DNA of 64,000 nucleotides from Piper betle (Eukaryota; Streptophyta; Magnoliopsida; Piperales; Piperaceae): the NCBI GenBank assembly GCA_033002965.1, contig JAURVB010002535.1, forward strand, positions 1 through 64,000, read 5' to 3'. This document shows positions 36,188 to 46,234 of the stretch, piece by piece; position 1 is the first letter of the stretch, and each line of letters begins with the position of its first letter. The translations under genes and the position numbers were made by a program. The notes beneath the pieces are model-generated. The model ran no database searches and was not told the DNA's origin. It saw nothing but the letters and a program-made list of their open reading frames with translations.

Positions 36188-36422
36188 TAGTGGGGAGCGA
36201 GGAGCAGCGTCTTGTGAAGGTGGTGGGGGAATTGGAAATGATAGAATTTGAGAGGAAGATGTTGTTCGGACGGCATGCTGCTGGGGTGGGACTTCCGCCC
36301 CACCTGCCTGCGGTGGCCAAAGGCAGCATTTCTCTTAGTGTTTTTTTTTGTTTCAATTCCCAGCCTACAGCCACATCCACTTCTTTCGGAGCCGGCCTGG
36401 CCCTTTTTATTTTTTATATTAG
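36188..36422 (-). promoter_or_regulatory. Probable promoter and 5' UTR of the DUF3727 gene
   Basis: On the minus strand a TATAAAAAA box lies at 36,411-36,419, followed by AGGGCCAGGCCGG and then GC-rich sequence up to the ATG at 36,187. An upstream ATG at 36,380 opens a 106-codon frame that overlaps the main start in another phase, so it could act as an upstream ORF if the transcript starts before it. Confidence 0.5.
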
Positions 36423-36499
36423 GCGTTATTTTAGTGTAACTAGTAATAGGCTCCGCAAAGGTACGGTCAAAATCTCGTAATCGTAAAAGTTGGAATCAC

Positions 36500-37265
36500 A
36501 AATTAATTACTAAGAGAGTAATAAAATTGGATCGAATCGATTTAAATTAGTCAAGAATCGATTTAATTAAATCGGTCTAAATTAGTCTCATATAAAAAAT
36601 TTAATTTAATCAAAATTGGTAGGTTGTAAGTTATAGAACCATGTTATTTTGATATTATAGTATATATTATCTTTAATAGTATTTTTTTCATATTTTTTGG
36701 ATTTTTTAAAATTATTTAGAGTTAGTTATTATTTTTGACTCGGAGTTGGATACAGAGTCAAATTTTAATTATAAGAATACCATTGCTATTTCCTTTATTT
36801 CTTTCCCTTCCTCCTTCCCCGTCGTCGCCGCCGCTGCCACGCCCTGCCTCCCCCTGCCAGCCCCATCGCGTCCCTCCCCGCCATCCGCCGCCCACGCCCT
36901 GCCTCCCCTGCTGGACCCCCTTGTGCCCCTGCCTTGCTCCCCCAGTGCCACCCTACCTTGCCACCCCCTTTCGCCCCACCAGATTGTCTACCCCTCGTCC
37001 CCCACCCAGCCCCCTAGTTGCCAAATTACCACCCTCGCCGCTCACCCTCGCCACCCTGTCCTCCCCTCGCCCCGTTTATTGCCGCCGTCCAAAATCGGCC
37101 GATTTATGCTGATTCCAAAATCGGCTCGAATCGGTCGAAATCAGCTCGAATCAGCTGATTCACGGACCAATTTTTATTAAAGCCGATTTACCCATTAAAT
37201 CGGATCAGAAACCTTCCGATCCGATTTAAATTGGCCGATTCCGAGTGGAATCGGCTGATTTCTCC
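36500..37265. repeat. C-rich block flanked by ATCGG/CCGAT-type repeats
   Basis: The left part (36,515-36,610) has AATCGATTTAAATTAGTC-like words. 36,790-37,080 is very C-rich (CCCC, CCGCC, GCCACC). 37,085-37,260 has many AATCGGC, CCGATTT and GCTGATT words. The ORFs across it are proline-rich low-complexity artefacts. The layout recalls a transposon with GC-rich cargo, but I found no convincing terminal inverted repeats. Confidence 0.45.
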
Positions 37266-37949
37266 ATCTATGCAAAATCTAAGCTCATGTTTTATATCTG
37301 AATTTTTATATTTATTAATTTCACATATTTTTACTTGTTTATTTGATAAATATAATCAATTTAGCCCACTTTATCTATAGGTTGATATTGATCGTGTTTA
37401 TGAAATTTGTATGTTTATCTTGTAAGTTGTTATAAGTTAATGAAGTCATGTTGACTAATTTTTAATTATTTTGTCATGTTTATCTTATAGGTTAGATGTC
37501 ATGTTTATTAATTTTGTATACTTAGTCTAGTCGTGTTTATCAATTTTAATGATTTTATATGCCTATATTTTATGTAAACATCATACTCATCAACTTTTCA
37601 TACTTGTGGTACAGGTTAATTTAGTTACATTTATCAATTTTTTATGATTTTACAAATTTATTTTATACGTAAGTATCATGTTTATTAACTTTTTATGTAT
37701 TATGTGGCACGTAAAATACAATGAGAGCGAAAAAATTATCCTACTTTAAATAAAAGTAGATAGTACATACCCATGGGGTATTAGCCCCCCTAAATCTTAA
37801 ATAATCTTTAAAATAGATCTTTTATTCAAAAGAGGTTAGCGAATGTGGCAATTGTTAGGATCTTGTTTTGATTATTATTATCCTATATTCATTAGTAATA
37901 AGTTATAAAAGATGCATGATCATAATAAAGTTGGTGAGAGGTAGACATA
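37266..37949. other. A+T-rich non-coding stretch
   Basis: Contains diverged, spaced repeats of TTTATCTTATAGGTTA, CATGTTTATTAATTTT and TCATCAACTTTT-like words (37,330-37,700). No coding content was seen. Confidence 0.5.
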
Positions 37950-40900
37950 TGTAACACCCCGATTCGGACTAATACCAGACCAAATTACGATATTAGAATT
38001 TTTGCTAACTATTCGTTCAACTACTAAATTGGCTAAAGTTCATGAAAGCAGATTTTAACCATCAATAAGGCTTAAGATGGCAAGAAGCTACTAACATATG
38101 CATGTGTATCATAAACTATAGGAGGGCCCTAAACTTTAAGCTCTATCAATATAATCACTCCGAGTTTGTAGAAGAGACGTACCTATGTTATAAGTAATAG
38201 GTTGAGCTTTAAAGAGATGCTACTAAGATGAATGCTTAAGTCATATGCATGAGCCATTTCTTATACTTAGTTTCATTCTTTTGTTTGCGTATCTATTGAG
38301 GGATGGTGCTAGTCATACGTTCATAATTACCTATTCCATATACGCCGATCATTATTAAACACACACAAAGAAATCATTGAGGTTAGGGAATCATATGCAA
38401 ACATTTGGACTTCACGTGGACTCTTTATGTACTATGAACCGTTAACTCCTCTAGTCCATATTACTTCTACACATATGCAACTACAATCACAGGGGTTTAG
38501 TGTACCTGGTATTACTCCACATCAGTTTTAGGACTCTGGGACTTAAACACATCCTCTAGAATATTGTTAGCAACATGCCCTAAAATTTTTCCTAGTAAAA
38601 TTGTTACTTAGACAAAAAGAAATAATACTAACACAAGCACTCATAAACAGACAAGGCATAAGGCCTAAAACATTACAAAACATGACATTGTACATCATAC
38701 AAGATTTATGGGACAAGCCCACATAGAATGGTACATCATACAACCCCAATATACATTACAAAACACATATCAAAGCAAAATAAGCACCCTCATGGTACTT
38801 GGATGACTGAGAATAAAATCAGTTAATGCCACAATTTCCAGAAATGTGTTACTTTAGGTGGGAAGAGTACTAACATAATCATCATATCTCCATGCACACT
38901 CATCATAAAAAGTAAAACTTACACATATGTACATACTTATAAGGCTTAGGAAGGGGTTTCATAATATGAGTCTTTTACGGGATCTTATCCTGGAAGTTTT
39001 ATTAAACTATGGAAAAGTCGGCTAAATGACCGGTATTAATGGGATCCAATTAAGGACCCAATTAAACATCGCTATCGTAAAGACTCGGCTAAAGTGCTTT
39101 CATGGAGCCAAACAGAGTATCAAGCAGGAGGGAAACCAACAGACCTAGACGAGTAGAGTTCATTGGCCTACAATGGCAAGCTCCCTCTGTGTACCCTAGA
39201 CTGAGATGTAGCATATCAAACCTTAATCACACACATTGAGGAAGCAATTTGAGGCAAAACCTCCAAACATGCATGAACACATAATTAGATCTTAAATACC
39301 TTAGTTAAGCTAATTAATTACTCCTTAATTACTATTAATTTAATTAATTAATCCTCTTATCATAAATGCAACTTTCAATGAAGAAAGCTTGACTAAGTTT
39401 GAAGATGGTTCAGAAAAGCTTAAAGAACACAAAGACAACCTTGAGATCTCGGTTGGACCAATCACAAGATCTAGAGCAAGGAAACTAGAAGAAACTATGC
39501 AAAACCTTCTTATGCACATAAAGGAAGGCAATGTTCTTGCATAAGATTAGTTGGGCTTGAAGGTGGTTAATGTTTTGCATGTCGAAAGGAGGATAAGTTA
39601 GCTCAATCAATCATCACATCAAGTGGAAGGCCAATTCTAAAGCCCAATTTCGTAATGAACTTTTGTGTGCTTACAAGATGACCATTTTGAAGTCAAAAAA
39701 GTTGTTTTAATGATTGTAGATGATGGTTGAACCAACCCCACATAGAAATATGATTTTTGTTTAATGTTTTACACCTTTTCAAAGCACTTAATGCTGGTTG
39801 GAACCACCCATGTAAGAAATAGAGTTTGTAGTTTTCCTAGGCTTTTAATGTTGTTAAGTGGATGTAACTTGCACCAAAATAATCTTCTCACATATAAATA
39901 CTCCAGATAACTCCATTTGTAATCATCCAACTTTGAAATATATTATTTTGTGAGAAATTTTTTCTAACTTGTTCTTGTCGAACTTGTAGAAGTTTCGAGT
40001 ACAACAACTTAAAATTTTAACCTATATAATATTGGTTTCTGGCTCTTCTATAGTTACGAGGTCAATATTCCTTAATAATATTGGTTTTTTGCCCTTCATA
40101 ACCAATTCCAAACCTTCTTTTGACGATTTGGAAATAGTTTTCTCGCAGTTGAATCACTGAGGTTTGGATAAGGTGTTATGTAATTAAGGGTTAAATGTCA
40201 TTATCCCTAATCAAGTTTTAACCGTAATTAACTAGAGAGCTTGGCCTAGCCAAATTTTCTCATAACACAAATGCATTCGGCATAAGCTGAAATTTGGTGG
40301 GCTTACTCCTAATGAGCTAAGCTATCATCTTAATTTTTGTAATGGGCCAGTGTTATGATCTCACTTGGTTTCTAAGCCCATTAACCTAGTGAGTCATTTT
40401 TGGATTCAGGATTTGGGAGTGCACACATATCTTGCTAGGCCTTGTTCATGGACTTCTGGTGGGCTAAAATTATAAGGAAAAATATTATGGGCTCCTAACA
40501 CTGTGGGTTTATCTTGGGCCCAAATTCGAACTGACCAAAGCTAGGGAATTCCTTGTTCATGGGCTTCTGATATGGGTTTACAACACAGTTGAATACCTAA
40601 GTCAATAGGAAATTTCTTAGTGGGCCTTCCTGGAGTCCAAACATTCTAAAATTTCACATGGGCATGTCATGCTTCTAAATTAAGGTCTGCATAACATTTC
40701 ATGGAAATTTACAACCATTTGCGCAATTAACCAGATTTTAAACTGATGCTTAAGGATTAGTGTTTTCACCCTATAGCCCTGTGCACTTCACAACATAGAA
40801 TTTATTAGCAAGCCAATGAGCACTAAACAAGCTCAAAATTGGTAGATTGCAAGTAAAGAGTTGATATATGACCTAAATTTACTAGGATTTTAGCAATTTT

Positions 40901-42161
40901 CTTAGTGGTTCATTTTATCCACTCTAGGTCGACCTATATCATTGGTTTAGAACAAACAGGGTGTATAGTCCTTCCTTAACAATTTTGTTCAAGCCTAAAT
41001 GAAGTCTTTTGAGTCTAAAATTTTAGTGATGTGTAGATAACACATAGATTTAGACATGAGCAAAAGATCTCATCAAAATATCATCACAACAAGAGTATAA
41101 AATCGGGTAATATGCATCACAAAGCTAGAATATGCTAAAGAGAACAACTTTCTCACATTTCCATAGTGATTCATGCATACTACAAGTATATAATATGTAT
41201 AAAATGCAAATTGACTTGTAGCTATATTAATCATGAATATTTTGAGCGAAAGATCTTTTACAATAAGAAATGAGTGCTACATTATTAATCTAAGTATGAG
41301 TGGTCTAGATCTAACATATACATTAGCAAATATGCAAGAGTTATGGATTGACACCCTAAATCAAGCAACTAAAGTAATAAACATGCTAAAAACATTCTAA
41401 AAATGTACATAAGCATCCACACACATTACAAACAGTAACCAACAACATCAAACAAGAAAGAAAAGAAGAAATGGGGGAAAAGAGGTGCACCTTGGAAGCA
41501 GAGAAGAAAGGAGGAGAATGGAGAAGTTGATGAAGAAGTAGCCACCCCACACCTTGCTGGAGATTTGGAGGGGTCTGGAGGGGAGTAAGGTGGTGAGGAA
41601 AGGTTAATGAGAGGAAGGGAGGTCGGGGGAAGGTGAAGGAAAGGAGGACAAATGGGGAGGAAGTTGGGTTTTTATAAAACCTGAAAATAGACCCAATGCA
41701 AAGGTGCTGAGAGAGGAAAAGAAATACTCGGAAACAAACAAATATGGGCTTAAGGGCACTAGTCAAGCACATATACACTCGTTGTTTGAACAAAGTGGGA
41801 AATTCAAATCCTACATGAGTGCTAGGGTGTTGGCCATTTTTGCTAGGAGCTCGGCCATTTTTGCTTCTTCTTAGGGTACAAACACACAACACATACCGTG
41901 CCATGTATGTAGATATGAGGGGATACGATCCTAAGGTCTATCTACAACACTCAACATCTCGAGAGAAAAAGGGAAGGCCAAGATAACCTAGTGCCCAACC
42001 GAGTATATCTAACACCAGCGAGACTAGTGCCTTGATGTGCATAATAACGTACATATCCTCACAACATATTAATGGTAAATAATTATTGGTCATACACTAT
42101 TCAATTTAGTTTACACAACAAACCAACACAAAATCACTAGGTAAACGATTCAGGTTTTACA
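37950..42161 (-). mobile_element. Long minus-strand Gypsy-type LTR with nested insertion
   Basis: On the minus strand it begins TGTAAAACCTGAATCG at 42,161, right after a polypurine-like AAGTGAGGAAGGT and a TTCTAGGATAAAATTTTC phrase typical of sequence just upstream of Gypsy 3' LTRs. It ends GTCCGAATCGGGGTGTTACA at 37,950. A TATAAAAA box lies at about 41,675 on the minus strand. About 4.2 kb, including a nested Gypsy 3' end (39.3-40.2 kb). The 172-codon ORF at 41,386-41,904 falls across its promoter and is not a gene. No coding domain of the parent element follows. Confidence 0.55.
39340..40170 (+). mobile_element. Nested Gypsy 3' fragment: polyprotein tail plus LTR
   Basis: A plus-strand frame ending near 39,543 reads EISVGPITRSRARKLEETMQ, the GPxTRxRAK motif found at the end of many plant Gypsy polyproteins. 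The following non-coding sequence has a CATATAAATACTCC promoter-like box (about 39,891), as expected for a 3' LTR. It runs opposite to the LTR that contains it. Confidence 0.55.
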
Positions 42162-42893
42162 ACCTTCCTCACTTAAGAAAATTTTATCCTAGAATTTGCC
42201 TTAGGGGTACTACTACAATGTAACACCATAAAAACATAAAATGTATAAGCACCATGTACAATACTCACAGCTATTAGTCAAGCTAAAATATATTCATCGT
42301 CATATACATGTTAAGTGTACATAACCATTAATCCACTACATAATTATTGTTGTGCCCCACCTCATTTTGTGTGACTCAAACCTGCAGGATGATCCAAAAG
42401 TGTATGTACTCATACCCACAACACCTATTGGGTGATGTAGTTCAAGATCCTTCATAGATAGAGAAATCTAAAAGAACCCTCATAGCTATCACCTCAACCC
42501 ATGAGGTAGAATAGAGGTCACAATGATCCCTCATCGTATGTAATCATGCTATGGAATACCCTAACATATAGGTATATTGATTGACCTTGGTCAACTGGGA
42601 CACAAAATAGAAAACCACCCAAGGTACGACCTAGAAGGTTAAGATGACTATGGCCTCCTCAATGTAGGTATGGAAAGGGAAAGTGTCATCAAAGGTAGGG
42701 CATTGTAAAATAATAGTATGGTTGAGGTATTGCACACCTCAAAATAATCGACGTCCACCGTGGATCTCATCATCCTCGTGTTCAATAACAAGGGCACTCG
42801 GAAAGACAGTTTCTAACACCTGAAAACTATAAATTTAACATGATACTCATAACTTGATTACTTGATAACATGTATAATTGTAGCCATAACATG
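42162..42893. other. Intervening non-coding stretch
   Basis: Sequence between two minus-strand LTRs. The first ~50 bp match the polypurine-adjacent zone of the 42,161 LTR. The remainder has no coding content that I recognise. Confidence 0.4.
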
Positions 42894-43516
42894 TGTAATG
42901 ACCTGCCCGTTCCGAACTACGAGCCAAGTGTTACTATATAAAACTAAGTGTCTCGTAAATTAATTTTCTATTAATTTTCAACATTTTAAATAAACCCATG
43001 ACGTAAAATTCTTTTTAAATCATACAAATTAAATTCATATTTAAGGAATTAGTTAAAGTTCAAATTCTAAGTCGTGCCATTAAATAAAATATAATATAGA
43101 GCTCAGAATAATCTAAGATATATGAAACGAACCGAAATCTCTCTACCATGAAAATAACCTAGAAGTTTAACAACATATAAGAAAAAAAATTAGACTAATA
43201 ATAGAGTCATCCAGTTGTCTCGACTTTATCCATCCTTCGATAATGCTCACATGTATGGACACAATTCATTTTTAGTGATAAAAACACTAAGTTATATAAT
43301 TACAATAAATAAATTAATATATTTTACAACATCTGAATTTGAGTCTTTTAGTGATTATGAGCATATATCGAGCTCTTATTATGCCGAGAGAGGAGGCCAC
43401 CCCATCCAACTACAATCTCATATATACGCACATATACTACGTGGTCCATGGCCTGTAGTTACCGATATTTACCATCAACTCAACCTCTCGGTATCAAAAG
43501 TGCATAATGAGTCGAT

Positions 43517-43670
43517 TGTGAGATCCCTCAACTTAGTCCCACATCTAATACCTACTAGGAGAAGATCATGTTTATAAGTGGGAATGGACTATAAATCTTC
43601 AACTTTCGGGGTACCCATTTTAAAGAAATGACTTAGCCCATTACGTTGCACTTTGGGCTGAGTCGTTACA
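43517..43670 (+). repeat. TRIM 5' terminal repeat
   Basis: 154 bp; differs from the 3' repeat at only a handful of positions (for example GATCATG versus GATCCTG, CTTCAACTTTCG versus CTTTAACTTTTG). Confidence 0.92.
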
Positions 43671-43827
43671 AATGGTATCAGAGCCGACCTGGTTCCATGT
43701 TAGATGGTGGGCTGGATTAGGAACGTTGGCTAGGCTACCAGTCACGGGCCAGAAAGGTCGTGGGCTGGGGCTAGCAACGTGCCAAGTATAGGCATTTCGG
43801 GGGCGAAATTTCCTAAGGTGGGTGGAT

Positions 43828-43981
43828 TGTGAGATCCCTCAACTTAGTCCCACATCTAATACCTACTAGGAGAAGATCCTGTTTATAAGTGGGAATGGAC
43901 TATAAATCTTTAACTTTTGGGGTACCCATTTTAAAGAAATGACTTAGCCCATTACGTTGCACTTTGGGTTGGGTCGTTATA
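43828..43981 (+). repeat. TRIM 3' terminal repeat
   Basis: 154 bp, preceded by the GGTGGGTGGAT polypurine tract. The final bases read GTTATA where the 5' copy has GTTACA. Confidence 0.92.
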
Positions 43982-44083
43982 CGTCTTGTGCTACTATGCC
44001 CTGTTACCCCTTTCGTTATGGGGGCAGGTATTTAATCTGTCAAGAATTTTAAAGGTGCAACCCTGTGTTGGGATTGAGTCAAT

Positions 44084-44239
44084 TCAATTCTTTGACTTCG
44101 GTTGTGTTCGGAGCATATGGTTGAATGTGGTCAATTCTTTGACTTCGGTTGTGTTGACTTCGGTTGTGTTCGGCGCATATGGTTGAATGTGGTCAATTCT
44201 TTGACTTCGGTTGTGTTCGGCGCATATGGTTGAATGTGG
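44084..44239. repeat. 47-bp minisatellite, three units
   Basis: Units start TCAATTCTTTGACTTCGG at 44,084, 44,131 and 44,193 and end GGTTGAATGTGG. The middle unit is 62 bp because it carries an extra internal 15-bp duplication of GTTGACTTCGGTTGT. Units are nearly identical, with one A/C difference in TTCGGAGC versus TTCGGCGC. Confidence 0.92.
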
Positions 44240-45289
44240 GCTCAGGCCGACTAAGGCTTGTCAAATAAAAATATATAGGATTTCGAGTAATTATACGAAC
44301 CTGGAATTATTATGAGACACTCGCAACTACGACATACAATCCTATACGCAAGAAAAGATGGAGAGACTCCCAATAAGGAAAAGATGATACTAGTGGGGGA
44401 AAAATGTTAGAAATAGACGCTCTAAAGGAATCAACCCAAAGAAAATATTTTCCCTCAAGCTCCTCTAATAACTTCTCTAAATCCCTCCCTTTGTAAGTCA
44501 AATTTGCTCACAAACTATTATGAGGATATTTCATTTAACATAAACACAATTTTCCTTTATATAGAAGAATATGTGTGAAATTCAAGAAGTCACTTACATT
44601 AAACTTTTATAGAAAAGAATACAATCACACATAAGTATATGAAACTCCAACCATTAGTGTGATAATGAATAGTTAAAAACTTTCTATTGAGTTTAATGCA
44701 AATGAGTGTTAAATCACACTCATAACTCCCAATCGCAAAATTGCAATGTGGGGAGGCAAAGTCTTCCCTTAAACTTTCAATCAAAACTCCATCCTTGCAC
44801 ACCATGTACAGCCTACCAATGAGACTTTAGCCGCTATTAACCCAAACCAACGGGTTTGACCTATGGTTAACTTTATTCGACTGAAAGGGCAAAATACTCA
44901 TCAGCGTCCAAAGTTCGATCGGGATTGACTAGATGAGCTCTGCGGAAGATCCGACAAACTCTAGTGAATCAGGTTTTCTAACAAGTTCTGGCGGTTTCTG
45001 GCGGCTTTAGTGGTTTTTCGGCACCTCTCTGTCAGTTTTTCGATGGCAATCGCCAGTGGTGTCTACTAGTTGGATATGGGATCATATTAGGTAAAATAAA
45101 GTATAATATAATAAATAAAGTTTATTTGAAGCCACCCATAAATACCACCATACCGATACGCTAAAAATAATAATTGATAAATTATGATATTGATTCTTAA
45201 GAATTAATTTAATTAAATAATATTTATGATTTGTTCTAAGATTTATAAAACCTATAATAAAATAACCTAGTTATTTTTGGGGTTTTACA

Positions 45290-45982
45290 ATCTCCGCAGC
45301 TTAGTAATTTTCGTCCTCGAAAATATAATATAATTATAAGGAGAAAATTACTCATTCACCTAACTTCTTCCTTATTATATCTTAGACATGTCTTCCATTA
45401 TGCAGTTGTATACTTATATTTAGCTCTATATAAATTAGTTTAAAAATTTTTATTAATAGAAAATTTACTTTTCTATTATAATTAGGATTTTTGAATCCTT
45501 TAAAATTTTTACTTATTTTGTCATGTGCGCTGCTACATGCTATGTAATTATTTTACAATATTACTTTTTTATTTCCTAGTAGTACAAAAATTACTTTTTT
45601 TATTGTAATTATAATTTTTTCTAATCCTTTAATATTTTTCTATTATAATTAGGATTTGATTTGTAACGTCCATTGAGTTATTTTACAATATTACATTTTT
45701 ATTTTTATTAATAAAAATATTACTTTTTTATTGTAATTAATATTGTTGAATCTTTTAAATAATTTTCCATTATAATTAAAATTTATTTTAAATATATTAG
45801 CCGTGCATCATGTGGGTTAGCCGGTAGTTAAGCATTATTCATGGTCGACGGAGAAAACAACAAAAATATTTGTTTCAAATGTTATCATGATGGAACAATG
45901 TGTCTTACTATGAGCCACCCCAGTACGCAGTCTTCGAGGGCGCTCACGGGCAAGGCGTACATGTAGATGTTCCAAAATCATG
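45290..45982. other. LTR-proximal sequence and 3' flank of the dioxygenase gene
   Basis: Begins with the polypurine tract of the 45,289 LTR, then A+T-rich sequence with several TTTATTGTAATTA or TTCTATTATAATTAGGATTT words (45,470-45,790), then the probable 3' UTR of the dioxygenase nearest 45,982. Confidence 0.5.
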
Positions 45983-46234
45983 CTAGATTCTCAAGTGAGC
46001 CAAGCCGGTGGTGAAATCTTCCAAACTGGCAAAATGGGCCAAATACTCACCGGCCGTGGTTTCCCGGTACAGAGGACAGCTATCATGGCCATCGTCCATG
46101 AGCAGCTCATTTATAGGGGCCAACCTCTCCTTCGAAGCGCTGCCATTGATGAGACATGCCACCGACGTTCTCCCCTCGTTCTGGCTTACCGCGACCCTAT
46201 GCACCAAGCTTGTCAACTTCCCGTTTGACACCAG
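45983..46234 (-). CDS. Dioxygenase exon 3
   Basis: Acceptor TTTGAGCAG, phase 0. Begins LVSNGKLTSLVHRVAVSQ, contains RTSVACLI, and ends GEYLAHFASLEDFTTGLAHL then RI before TAG. It matches the C-terminal part of the family. Confidence 0.88.
   Translation of the reverse strand: MVSNGKLTSLVHRVAVSQNEGRTSVACLINGSASKERLAPINELLMDDGHDSCPLYRETTAGEYLAHFASLEDFTTGLAHLRI

Larger units (their letters stand above)
43517..43981 (+). mobile_element. TRIM (miniature LTR retrotransposon), complete
   Basis: Two 154-bp terminal direct repeats (43,517-43,670 and 43,828-43,981) start TGTGAGATCCCTCAACTTAG and end GTCGTTACA or GTCGTTATA. They flank a 157-bp internal region that begins, after AA, with the primer site TGGTATCAGAGCC (43,673-43,685) and ends with the purine-rich AAGGTGGGTGGAT. 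Too short to encode anything, so it needs proteins from other elements. Start, end and GGGCTGxGTCGTTACA phrases match a TRIM type widespread in flowering plants. The flanks TCGAT and CGTCT do not form a target duplication. Confidence 0.92.
42894..45289 (-). mobile_element. Second minus-strand LTR, hosting a TRIM and a minisatellite
   Basis: On the minus strand it starts TGTAAAACCCCAAAAATAAC at 45,289. Immediately before it come TTTTCGAGGACGAAAATTAC and a GCTGCGGAGAT purine tract, the stereotyped end of Gypsy internal regions. It ends CGGGCAGGTCATTACA at 42,894. It contains the TRIM (43,517-43,981) and the 47-bp repeat array. No polyprotein was seen beyond 45,300, so it is a truncated 3' end. 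Confidence 0.6.

Noticed and set aside
35878..36480. 200-codon open frame on the plus strand over the promoter and exon 1 of the DUF3727 gene
   Set aside because: It is the antisense of a GC-rich exon; no domain is seen, and the minus-strand exon is strongly supported by conservation.
36735..37180. Proline/serine-rich frames of 125 and 144 codons
   Set aside because: Low-complexity translation of a C-rich tract, open in several frames at once, with no conserved motif.
41386..41904. 172-codon minus-strand frame
   Set aside because: Falls across the promoter and leader of a long LTR; hydrophobic and Phe/Leu/Pro-rich from pyrimidine-rich sequence, without homology signals.
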